Shown here in pieces: positions 1 through 6,372 of a DNA stretch of 41,428 bases. Each line of letters opens with the position of its first letter. Position 1 is the stretch's first letter. Position numbers and translations under genes: made by a program. Source of the stretch: Klebsiella pneumoniae (GTDB lineage Bacteria > Myxococcota_A > UBA9042); NCBI GenBank assembly GCA_945889325.1, contig CAMDBH010000028.1, forward strand, positions 1-41,428. Reading direction: 5' to 3'. The notes beneath the pieces are model-generated. The model did no database searches. It was not told the origin of the DNA and worked only from the letters and a program-made list of their open reading frames with translations.

Positions 1-2526
1 GAACCCTGCGACGGTTTGGACAACAACTGCAACGGCGTGATCGATGAAGGCTGTGATCAAGACGGCGACGGGTACTGCGACAAGAACCGCGTTGTGACCA
101 ACAAAGCGCTGGCCTGCCCCAAAACGACAGTGGTCGGCGGCAAGGGCGATGACTGCGATGACGGCACCAAGACCATCAACCCCGGCGCGGCCGAAATGTG
201 CGACAATCAGGACAACAACTGCAACGGCGTCATTGACGAAGCGTGCAACGTCGATTTGGACGGTTACTGCGCCACCAAGAACATCGACGGCACGCCCAAA
301 GTCACCATCGGCACGCCCAAAGTTTGCTTGAGCGGCGGCGGCGACTGCAACGACAACAGCAACTTGATCAACCCGTTGGCGGCGGAGAAATGCAACTTGA
401 TCGACGACAACTGCAATGGCCTCATCGATGAAGCTGGCGCAACCGGCGGTACGGTTTGGTATTACGACGGCGATCAGGATGGCTATGGCACCAATTCATC
501 GCAAATTCTGTGCGGCGCGACTGACTTATTCACAGCGAAATTGGGCGGTTGCCCCGGTGTCAACTGCGATTGCAACGACGCATGCCCGACTTGCAAGCCG
601 GGCGGTGTTGAAGTTTGCGACGACAAAGACAACAACTGCGATGGCGCCATTGATGAGAAATGCAACGGTGACTGCACGCCGGTAGCTGGCGTTTGCACGG
701 ACAAATATTGCGATATCAACAAAGTCACCGTCGGCAAACCCAAGGTTTGCACCGGTGGCGGCGGTGACTGCAACGACGCCAACGCCACGGTCTTCCCGGG
801 TGCGGGCGAGTTGTGCAACAATTTGGACGACAACTGCAATGGCATCATCGATGAAAACGCCAACACCGGTTGCGTCATTCCGCCCAATGCCACGGTCGGC
901 TGCGTCGCAGCTAAGTGTGTGATTCTGGCGTGTTCGGACCAGTATTACGACCTGAACGCCAGCTACGGCGACGGCTGCGAATGCAATGGCGTGGACTTCA
1001 ATGAGCCCAACGACACTTGCTTAACGGCCACTGTGATCACCACAACGGCGTACGACAACGGTTTGGAGAAATACTATGCAACCGGCAAAGTGGTGAAGCC
1101 GACGCTGCTGCCGACCGATGACGTCGATTGGTTCAAGTTCTACGCCGTTGACTTGGCGGACAGCGGTCAAGGCGTGTGCGATAAGTACAACGTGCGCGTG
1201 CAGTTCACGGCCACACCGGGTGGTTTGGCGTTTGACATTTCCAAGGGACCCAAGTGCCCCAACGCCAATGAAGACGGCAAGATTGCCAACAACTTCTGTT
1301 GCAACCAGACCGATTTCAACTGGTTTACCAACTTCAAGGGGGTCGGTAACTCCGACGCGGGCAAGGTCTACAGCGAATTCGGTCAATGCCCGTGCAGCAG
1401 CAATCCGCTGTTCTATGACCAGAATTCACCCGGCTGGTTTGTCGACCCGAACTTGAACGGTCCGTACTGCAAAGGCTTTAAGGGCGGCGATGTCTGCTTC
1501 CCGACCGGTTACGAATACACCAAGTGTCAGGATGACTCTGCGTGGTATTATATCAAGGTTTACAAACCGGCCGGTGCACCGCTGTGCGCGGGCTACAAAT
1601 TGGAAATCACCAACGGCACTTACGGCAATCCCGGCACGGGCAACGGCTACAGCGGTGCTGCGTGCTTGGGCAAGAACGCCGGCGCTGACGTGCTCAACTG
1701 CGGTTGCACCGGCACGGTTTGCTCGACAAATCATATCGCCCAGAAATGCGCTGGCGGTGTCTGCAACGGCGCGTGCACCGCGGGCTACGAGGATTGCGAT
1801 GGCAACAAGCAGAAAAACGGCTGCGAAATCTTGACGGGCAATGACGACGTGAACAACTGCGGCGGTTGCGGCGTGCAATGCTCCGGCAAGTGCAAGGCCG
1901 GTGTTTGCTACTGCCAGCCGGTTATTATCGATTGGGAAAATCCGGGCGGAATGGGCTTTTACCAAAAATCTACCCCAGGTACCGGCGACTACTGTGGTCC
2001 GTATGGCGCCAACATGAACTACGGCAACTGCCCGTCCGACATGTTCTGCGACTACGCCTACAGTCCGCCGCACTGCAACTACCCCGGCTGGACCTTCAAC
2101 TGGGGCTGGGACATCAATGAACACGGCGCGTACTTCAGCACCGGCGGTCTGTCTTGGGGCAACGGCAACGATGCCACGGGCACAAGCTCATACTGTTTCA
2201 ACAACAACGTTGGCCAACAGGGGGCGTACAAGGGGCTAAAAGTGTCCAACTCGCCGTCCAAGTTGAAGTTCTGGTACAGGTATTCGCCAGACAAGAATGA
2301 GATTGGCGACAAGGACCAGTTCGACGTGCAGTTTGGCGGGGTGCCGTTGCTGTCGATGACGCCGAACAACAAAGGCAATGGCAAGTGGACGGAGTTTACC
2401 TACCAGATTCCTGGCGCTAAGTTGAACTCGTTGCAAACTTTCTACGTGTCGTTCTGGTGCAAGGACACCAATCTGAACAATGGCTTTGGCGCGGCGATCG
2501 ACAACATCCGCATTCTTTGCGATTGA
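1..2526 (+). CDS. Secreted MopE-motif multidomain protein, 5'-truncated by the window edge
   Basis: The frame is open from base 1, so the N-terminus and any signal peptide lie outside the window. The visible part has five copies of the MopE-type putative metal-binding motif (CDxxDNNCNGxIDE and variants) in roughly the first 285 residues, often followed by an Asp-rich DxDGYC-like loop. Around residues 335-545 an NEPNDTCxTA start and a DDVDWFKF core look like a PPC-type beta-sandwich domain. A short Cys-rich stretch follows. The last ~200 residues are Trp/Tyr/Asn-rich, begin after CYCQPVIIDWE and end AIDNIRILCD, like a jelly-roll or MAM-like domain. This end recalls the C-terminal domains of the giant lipoprotein at 30667-38016. 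The likely role is a Ca/Cu-binding extracellular or surface protein; the ligand is not determined. The stop is TGA at 2524. Confidence 0.85.
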   Translation, partial: EPCDGLDNNCNGVIDEGCDQDGDGYCDKNRVVTNKALACPKTTVVGGKGDDCDDGTKTINPGAAEMCDNQDNNCNGVIDEACNVDLDGYCATKNIDGTPKVTIGTPKVCLSGGGDCNDNSNLINPLAAEKCNLIDDNCNGLIDEAGATGGTVWYYDGDQDGYGTNSSQILCGATDLFTAKLGGCPGVNCDCNDACPTCKPGGVEVCDDKDNNCDGAIDEKCNGDCTPVAGVCTDKYCDINKVTVGKPKVCTGGGGDCNDANATVFPGAGELCNNLDDNCNGIIDENANTGCVIPPNATVGCVAAKCVILACSDQYYDLNASYGDGCECNGVDFNEPNDTCLTATVITTTAYDNGLEKYYATGKVVKPTLLPTDDVDWFKFYAVDLADSGQGVCDKYNVRVQFTATPGGLAFDISKGPKCPNANEDGKIANNFCCNQTDFNWFTNFKGVGNSDAGKVYSEFGQCPCSSNPLFYDQNSPGWFVDPNLNGPYCKGFKGGDVCFPTGYEYTKCQDDSAWYYIKVYKPAGAPLCAGYKLEITNGTYGNPGTGNGYSGAACLGKNAGADVLNCGCTGTVCSTNHIAQKCAGGVCNGACTAGYEDCDGNKQKNGCEILTGNDDVNNCGGCGVQCSGKCKAGVCYCQPVIIDWENPGGMGFYQKSTPGTGDYCGPYGANMNYGNCPSDMFCDYAYSPPHCNYPGWTFNWGWDINEHGAYFSTGGLSWGNGNDATGTSSYCFNNNVGQQGAYKGLKVSNSPSKLKFWYRYSPDKNEIGDKDQFDVQFGGVPLLSMTPNNKGNGKWTEFTYQIPGAKLNSLQTFYVSFWCKDTNLNNGFGAAIDNIRILCD

Positions 2527-2545
2527 TGTAAGCCAACCCCCCGGT

Positions 2546-2564
2546 CGCCGCGTGTTTGGCGGCG
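2546..2564 (+). terminator. GC-rich hairpin after the MopE-motif gene, possible terminator
   Basis: CGCCGC (2546-2551) pairs with GCGGCG (2559-2564) around a 7-nt loop, 20 bases after the stop codon. C-rich and G-rich flanks could lengthen the stem. There is no T-run after it, so intrinsic termination is uncertain. Confidence 0.25.
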
Positions 2565-2602
2565 GCTGGGGGCGGTTTGGCCGGCGGTTGCTGGGGCGGG
2601 AT

Positions 2603-2632
2603 TTGACAGCTGACCCGCAGATGATGTATACG
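2603..2632 (+). promoter_or_regulatory. Sigma70-like promoter of vapBC
   Basis: A perfect -35 TTGACA at 2603-2608 is followed after 18 bases by a TATACG -10-like hexamer at 2627-2632. Transcription would begin near 2639, which is the A of the preferred vapB ATG. The message may therefore be leaderless. The -10 lies inside the operator, as expected for an autorepressed module. Confidence 0.6.
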
Positions 2633-2640
2633 TACATCAT
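2621..2640 (+). promoter_or_regulatory. Inverted-repeat operator for the VapB antitoxin
   Basis: ATGATGTA (2621-2628) and TACATCAT (2633-2640) are perfect 8-bp inverted arms around a 4-base TACG centre. The site covers the -10 region and touches the vapB start. Ribbon-helix-helix antitoxins typically bind such sites in their own promoter, so it is inferred to be the autoregulatory site. Confidence 0.65.
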
Positions 2641-2890
2641 GCAGCGCACCCAAATTTACCTAACTGATGTCGAAACCGCCGAACTGCAACGCTTGGCCAA
2701 AGCGCGCGGCACCACGCAATCGCAATTGGTACGGGACGCGATCGACTTGGCTTATTTGAGTCCCAGTGCCCCGAATTTGCTTGAGGTTCTGCAGAGCACG
2801 GCAGGCAGTTGGCAACGCGAGGAAACGGGCGCGGACTTGGTTGAACGCCAGCGCCCTGGCAGACTGGCGGAGCGCTTGAACCAGCGATGA
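2639..2890 (+). CDS. vapB: VapB-like ribbon-helix-helix antitoxin
   Basis: This 83-residue protein begins MQRTQIYLT and has the short beta-strand / two-helix pattern of ribbon-helix-helix regulators (TQIYLT, then ELQRLAKARGTTQSQLVRDAI). The C-terminal half would wrap around and block the toxin. It should neutralise the VapC encoded next to it and repress the shared promoter. I chose the ATG at 2639: the fold starts right there, and the in-frame ATGs at 2621 and 2624 lie inside the operator and upstream of the predicted transcription start. No Shine-Dalgarno is visible, which fits a leaderless mRNA. The stop overlaps the vapC start in an ATGA (2887-2890), so translation is coupled. Confidence 0.85.
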   Translation: MQRTQIYLTDVETAELQRLAKARGTTQSQLVRDAIDLAYLSPSAPNLLEVLQSTAGSWQREETGADLVERQRPGRLAERLNQR

Positions 2891-3270
2891 CGGTTTTGCT
2901 CGATACTTCGGTGCTGATCGACCACCTCCGCGGTGACATCCGGGCAACACAACTGTTGCAAAGACGGGTGCTTGCCGGCGATCGGCTGTGCGCTTCAACT
3001 GTGGTGAGGACCGAAATTTTGGCGGGCCTGCGCCGCGGCGAAGAAGAAGCGACCCATCGATTGCTCGACGCGCTGGCCTGGCTAGATGTCACCGTTGAAG
3101 TGGCCGATATTGCAGGTGAAATGGCGCACAGGTACCACAAATCCCACTCTGGCGTGGATCTGGCGGACTATCTGGTGGCCGCGACCGCGCGCGCGCTGAA
3201 CGCGGAACTGTTGACCCAGAATGTTAAACATTTTCCGATGTTTGTGGGATTGCGTCCAGCTTATACCTGA
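2887..3270 (+). CDS. vapC: VapC-like PIN-domain ribonuclease toxin
   Basis: This 127-residue PIN-domain protein has the family's usual length. The acidic pocket is visible: D6 in LLDTSVLID, E43 in RTEILAGL and D91/D94 in GVDLADYLV, followed by the family-typical LLTQNVKHFPM near the C-terminus with N112. All expected catalytic positions are present, so it looks intact. VapC toxins cleave tRNA or rRNA with Mg2+ when the antitoxin is degraded; the specific target cannot be read here. The ATG overlaps the vapB stop by 4 bases, giving one operon. Its position next to a duplicated tRNA-Pro half and a RAYT element suggests accessory DNA. Confidence 0.9.
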   Translation: MTVLLDTSVLIDHLRGDIRATQLLQRRVLAGDRLCASTVVRTEILAGLRRGEEEATHRLLDALAWLDVTVEVADIAGEMAHRYHKSHSGVDLADYLVAATARALNAELLTQNVKHFPMFVGLRPAYT

Positions 3271-3344
3271 GTACCGTTGGAACGTGGCCCAAAGTCAGAC
3301 CGTGTCCCGCGCGCTAGATTGGCACCACCCGGCCCAACCTTGCC

Positions 3345-3374
3345 TTGACGCCACCTGCACGGGGCGCGCATACT
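3345..3374 (+). promoter_or_regulatory. Promoter copy in front of the tRNA-Pro half gene
   Basis: TTGACG (3345-3350), 18 bases, CATACT (3369-3374). The intact tRNA-Pro has the same hexamers and spacing, but most of the spacer differs. The half gene could therefore still be transcribed. Confidence 0.4.
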
Positions 3375-3420
3375 CCCGCCCGCGCGGGGAGTAGCGCAGT
3401 CTGGTAGCGCGCCTGCTTTG
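3365..3420 (+). repeat. 56-bp direct repeat, copy 1 (tRNA-Pro 5' half)
   Basis: By eye this is identical to 3571-3626, a period of 206 bp. It covers 20 bases upstream plus the first 36 bases of tRNA-Pro and stops inside the anticodon. Confidence 0.9.
3385..3420 (+). pseudogene. Truncated tRNA-Pro, 5' half only
   Basis: The sequence contains the acceptor 5' strand, D-arm and anticodon 5' strand up to TTTG, then diverges into unrelated DNA. There is no matching 3' half before the intact gene at 3591. It is best read as a remnant of recombination or integration at the anticodon loop. A functional tRNA half is possible but unproven. The 170 bases between the copies hold no gene I recognise; one small hairpin (CAGAAC-TTC-GTTCTG, about 3434-3448) is visible. 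Confidence 0.75.
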
Positions 3421-3550
3421 TTGGCCTTAATTCCAGAACTTCGTTCTGAAATTTGGCAGCTTGCGTGTTGTTTCTTAGGGAGCTCGCCGCCCCCTCGCCC
3501 GCCATCCGCGGGCTCACCCCTGCCTTCTGAAGGCCTGTTGACGATCCTGC

Positions 3551-3580
3551 TTGACGCCCACCAGACGCAACGCGCATACT
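3551..3580 (+). promoter_or_regulatory. Promoter of tRNA-Pro(UGG)
   Basis: TTGACG (3551-3556) and CATACT (3575-3580) are separated by 18 bases and end about 10 bases before the mature tRNA 5' end. Confidence 0.55.
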
Positions 3581-3626
3581 CCCGCCCGCGCGGGGAGTAG
3601 CGCAGTCTGGTAGCGCGCCTGCTTTG
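3571..3626 (+). repeat. 56-bp direct repeat, copy 2 (within the intact tRNA-Pro)
   Basis: This is the partner of 3365-3420. It covers 20 bases upstream and the first 36 bases of the complete tRNA-Pro gene, diverging after the first G of the anticodon GG. Confidence 0.9.
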
Positions 3627-3667
3627 GGAGCAGGATGTCGCAGGTTCAAATCCTGTCTCCCCGACCA
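3591..3667 (+). tRNA. tRNA-Pro (anticodon UGG)
   Basis: This 77-nt cloverleaf has an acceptor stem CGGGGAG/CTCCCCG with discriminator A and an encoded CCA (3665-3667). The anticodon stem CCTGC/GCAGG encloses the loop TTTGGGA, giving anticodon UGG. The T-arm contains GGTTCAAATCC. It reads proline CCA and, by wobble, other CCN codons. The first 36 bases are duplicated upstream at 3385-3420. Confidence 0.97.
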
Positions 3668-3700
3668 AAGAGCCTGATATTCGACCCCATTTCTGAGCCG

Positions 3701-3863
3701 CGTGGCGACAATCCAGAAATTTTGCCCATTTTCTAGCCTATTTCAACTTCGCGTGGCGACAATCCAGAAATTTTGCCTATTTTCTAGCCCATTTCAACTT
3801 CGCGTGGCGACAATCCAGAAATTTTGCCTATTTTCTAGCCTATTTCAACTTCGCGTGGCGACA
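3701..3863 (+). repeat. 51-bp tandem repeat left of the RAYT gene, about 3.2 copies
   Basis: Units beginning CGTGGCGACAATCCAGAAAT start at 3701, 3752 and 3803, with a partial fourth at 3854, so the period is exactly 51 bp. Only a few bases differ between units. The unit start (CGTGGCGACA) is the outer arm of the adjacent REP hairpin (3857-3871), so the array seems to have grown from the REP edge. 51 is a multiple of three, which keeps a reading frame open across the array, but I see no sign that it is translated. Confidence 0.9.
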
Positions 3864-3902
3864 AGATCGCCCCGCTACCAGTCAAGAAGTCCCTTCGGGA
3901 CT
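3857..3902 (-). repeat. REP-like double hairpin A, left flank of the RAYT gene
   Basis: Read on the minus strand: hairpin 1 AGTCCC-GAA-GGGACT (3888-3902), a linker containing TTCTTGAC and GGTAGCG, then hairpin 2 GGCGA-TCTTG-TCGCC (3857-3871). It is inverted relative to copies B and C on the other side of the transposase and ends 14 bases before its ATG. Confidence 0.85.
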
Positions 3903-3916
3903 GACGCAGCGGCTAA

Positions 3917-4351
3917 ATGTCAAAAGTCTTCAATTGCCTGCATGTGCATTTGGTTTGGGCGACCTCGTTGCGCGTGCCAATGCTGAACAATGAGGTGCAG
4001 ATGTGGCTCTGGCCAGCGCTGGCCGAAAAAGCCCGAAAATTGGGCAGCCAGCGGGTTGTCGTTGGCGGGACGGCCGATCATGTCCATATTTTGACAGAAT
4101 TTGCCGCGACGCACAGCATCGCCGACTTCGCCCGCCACCTCAAAGGTGCCAGCGTTCGCGTCGCTCGCATCAACGGTTTGACCGACTTCGCATGGCAGGA
4201 AGGTTACGGCGCATTTGCCGTAAGTCGCTGGGATTTAGAACGAATTGAGGGCTACATTCGTCGACAGCGCGATCACCACGAACGCTCGGAACTTATTCAT
4301 GATCTGGAATTATCACCGCAGCCAGTCCCGAAGGGACTTCTTGACCGGTAG
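3917..4351 (+). CDS. REP-associated tyrosine transposase (RAYT, Y1/IS200-like)
   Basis: This 144-residue Y1-type HUH single-strand transposase begins with an HLVWAT strand. It has the metal-binding HUH motif in ADHVHILTEF, a WQEGYGAFAVS segment typical of this subgroup, and the candidate catalytic Tyr in GYIRRQRDHH. Length and motif order fit the family. Such proteins cut single-stranded DNA at REP hairpins and may spread REPs. No tnpB is present. The gene is flanked by inverted REP-like elements: copy A ends 14 bases upstream, and copy B overlaps the 3' end so that the last eight residues (VPKGLLDR) and the TAG are REP sequence. It looks intact. ATG 3917 is the first start in frame with the HUH core; no strong Shine-Dalgarno is visible. 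Confidence 0.9.
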   Translation: MSKVFNCLHVHLVWATSLRVPMLNNEVQMWLWPALAEKARKLGSQRVVVGGTADHVHILTEFAATHSIADFARHLKGASVRVARINGLTDFAWQEGYGAFAVSRWDLERIEGYIRRQRDHHERSELIHDLELSPQPVPKGLLDR

Positions 4352-4423
4352 CGGGGGAATCTTGTTCCCACGCCGAACCACATGGGAACGAACGACAATA
4401 TGGGCAATCTTGTTCGCACGCCG
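4321..4423 (+). repeat. 103-bp direct repeat, copy 1
   Basis: By eye this is identical to 4466-4568, a period of 145 bp. It contains REP copy B and two 48-bp subrepeats sharing the CACGCCG and TCTTGTTC elements. With its partner it fills most of 4352-4662, the gap before hutU, where I see no gene. Confidence 0.9.
4324..4369 (+). repeat. REP-like double hairpin B, overlapping the RAYT 3' end
   Basis: Hairpin 1 AGTCCC-GAA-GGGACT (4324-4338), a linker TTCTTGACCGGTAGCG, hairpin 2 GGGAA-TCTTG-TTCCC (4355-4369). It supplies the final codons and stop of the transposase. Confidence 0.88.
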
Positions 4424-4465
4424 GATCAGATGTAAATGAGCGATAAATGGCGTTCGGTCGCCTTA

Positions 4466-4568
4466 GCCAGTCCCGAAGGGACTTCTTGACCGGTAGCGGG
4501 GGAATCTTGTTCCCACGCCGAACCACATGGGAACGAACGACAATATGGGCAATCTTGTTCGCACGCCG
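4466..4568 (+). repeat. 103-bp direct repeat, copy 2, containing REP C (4469-4514)
   Basis: This is a second copy of the RAYT 3' REP block. In the frame used by the RAYT gene there is a TAG immediately upstream (4464-4466), so this copy is purely non-coding. The sequence after it (4569-4662) repeats the 48-bp subunit once more and then runs to hutU without an evident promoter or ribosome-binding site. Confidence 0.9.
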
Positions 4569-4662
4569 AACCACATGGGAACGAACGACAATAGGGTGGA
4601 ATCTCCTCTCCCAGCCGAACCAAAAGTAAACCCTCGAATCAAATGCGAAAACCGGCGAATAA

Positions 4663-6369
4663 ATGAGCAAAAACGTGATGCCAGCGCCCACCGAACCGCT
4701 GAAAACCCCGCACGGCAGCGTGCTCAGTTGCAAAGGCTGGGTGCAAGAAGCTGCGCTGCGGATGCTGCACAACAACCTCGATCCGGAAATTGCTGAGCAT
4801 TGGCAGGAACTTGTCGTGTACGGCGGCATCGGCAAAGCCGCGCGCGATTGGCCGTCTTTTCACGCCATTGTCAAAGCGCTGCGCGAGTTGCACGACGATG
4901 AAACGCTGTTGATTCAATCGGGTAAGCCGGTTGGCGTGATTCGATCGCACAAAGACGCGCCGCGGGTGCTGATCGCCAATTCCAATTTGGTGCCCAAATG
5001 GGCGACCTGGGGGCATTTTCGCGAACTTGAGGCCAAAGGCCTGATGATGTTTGGCCAAATGACGGCTGGTTCGTGGATTTACATCGGCACGCAGGGCATT
5101 GTGCAGGGCACTTATGAAACTTTTGCCCAAGCGGGTCGTCAACATTATGGCGAAGAACCTGCGTTTGATCCGCATAAGCCATTGCTCGGTAAGCTGATTG
5201 TGACCGCCGGGCTGGGCGGCATGGGCGGCGCGCAACCGCTGGCGGCGGCGTTGGCGGGTGGCGCGATTTTGTGCGCGGAAGTCGACGCGACGCGGATTGC
5301 GCGGCGGCTCGATACGAAATATCTGGACGAATTTGCAAAGGATATCGATGCGGGCATCGATCGCGCGCTGGCGTTTGCCAAGGCCGGCGAGGGCAAGTCG
5401 GTGGCGGTGCATTGTACGGCGCTGGATTTGCTGCGCCGGCTGGAAGAGCGCAATTTAATGCCGGATTTGCTGACGGATCAGACTTCGGCGCACGACCCGC
5501 TGATCGGTTATCACGTCACGGGTTATACGCTGGAGCAAGCGGTGCAGCTGCGCAAAACGGATGCGGAACAGTGGCTTGCGCTGGTGCGCCGCGATATTGC
5601 CGAACACGTGTCGCGCATGGCGGAGTACAAGCAAGAAGGCGTGCACGTTTTTGATTACGGCAACAATTTGCGCGCCGAAGCCGTGCATGGGGGGCTGGGA
5701 CAGCAAATTGCCTTTTCATTTCCAGGCTTTGTGCCTGCGTACATCCGCCCGCGTTTTTGCAAGGGCGAGGGGCCTTTCCGCTGGGTGGCGTTGTCCGGCG
5801 ATCCGGAAGATATCGCGGTAACAGATCGCGAGATGCTGAAATTGTTTCCTGATAACCTAGGTGTGCAGCAGTGGTTGCGCGAAGGGGCGCCGCGCATCGC
5901 TTTTCAAGGCTTGCCCGCGCGCATTTGCTGGCTGGGGCTGGGCGAGCGTGCCAAGGCCGGAAAATTATTCAACGATTTGGTGGCGTCGGGCCAAGTCAAA
6001 GCGCCGATTGTCATCGGGCGCGATCATTTGGACTGCGGCAGCGTGGCCTCGCCCAACCGCGAAACGGAAAGCATGTTGGATGGTTCGGACGCGGTCAGCG
6101 ATTGGGTTTTCCTAAACGCCATGATCAACGCGGTCAACGGCGCCAGCTGGGTCAGCGTGCACCACGGCGGCGGCGTCGGCATGGGTTATTCGCAACATGC
6201 AGGCGTGGTTATCGTCGCTGACGGCACGCCGGAGGCGGCCGCGCGCATTGAGCGCGTGCTGACGTCGGACCCGACGATGGGCGTTTTGCGCCATGTGGAC
6301 GCGGGGTACGCGGATGCTCTAGCGTGCGCGCGCGAGCATGGCGTGCAAGTGCCGATGATGGAAGGCTAA
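4663..6369 (+). CDS. hutU: Urocanate hydratase (urocanase)
   Basis: HutU converts urocanate to 4-imidazolone-5-propanoate, step two of histidine degradation, using tightly bound NAD+ in the cytoplasm. The protein is 568 residues against about 555 usually. Signature segments are [15 protein letters not shown] near the start, the glycine-rich GLGGMGGAQ of the nucleotide-binding region, [13 protein letters not shown] with the family's active-site Cys, and [18 protein letters not shown]. All look intact. The ATG at 4663 matches the family N-terminus; no clear Shine-Dalgarno is visible and the REP block ends about 95 bases upstream. Only 3 bases separate it from the P450 gene, which is followed directly by hutI, so all three are probably one transcript. 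hutH and hutG are not in the window. Confidence 0.97.
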   Translation: MSKNVMPAPTEPLKTPHGSVLSCKGWVQEAALRMLHNNLDPEIAEHWQELVVYGGIGKAARDWPSFHAIVKALRELHDDETLLIQSGKPVGVIRSHKDAPRVLIANSNLVPKWATWGHFRELEAKGLMMFGQMTAGSWIYIGTQGIVQGTYETFAQAGRQHYGEEPAFDPHKPLLGKLIVTAGLGGMGGAQPLAAALAGGAILCAEVDATRIARRLDTKYLDEFAKDIDAGIDRALAFAKAGEGKSVAVHCTALDLLRRLEERNLMPDLLTDQTSAHDPLIGYHVTGYTLEQAVQLRKTDAEQWLALVRRDIAEHVSRMAEYKQEGVHVFDYGNNLRAEAVHGGLGQQIAFSFPGFVPAYIRPRFCKGEGPFRWVALSGDPEDIAVTDREMLKLFPDNLGVQQWLREGAPRIAFQGLPARICWLGLGERAKAGKLFNDLVASGQVKAPIVIGRDHLDCGSVASPNRETESMLDGSDAVSDWVFLNAMINAVNGASWVSVHHGGGVGMGYSQHAGVVIVADGTPEAAARIERVLTSDPTMGVLRHVDAGYADALACAREHGVQVPMMEG

Positions 6370-6372
6370 AGG

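Noticed and set aside
3421-3590. Group I intron or other intron in tRNA-Pro
   Set aside because: The downstream copy is a complete tRNA with its own 5' half, and the 170-base insert is too short and lacks visible intron core elements.
3261-3668. Minus-strand ORF beginning MVGETGFEPATSCSQ across the tRNA-Pro region
   Set aside because: This is the classic spurious translation of the antisense strand of a tRNA; the sequence is fully explained by tRNA-Pro and its half copy.
3701-3863. Possible CRISPR array
   Set aside because: The units are contiguous 51-bp tandem copies with no unique spacers, and no cas genes are present.
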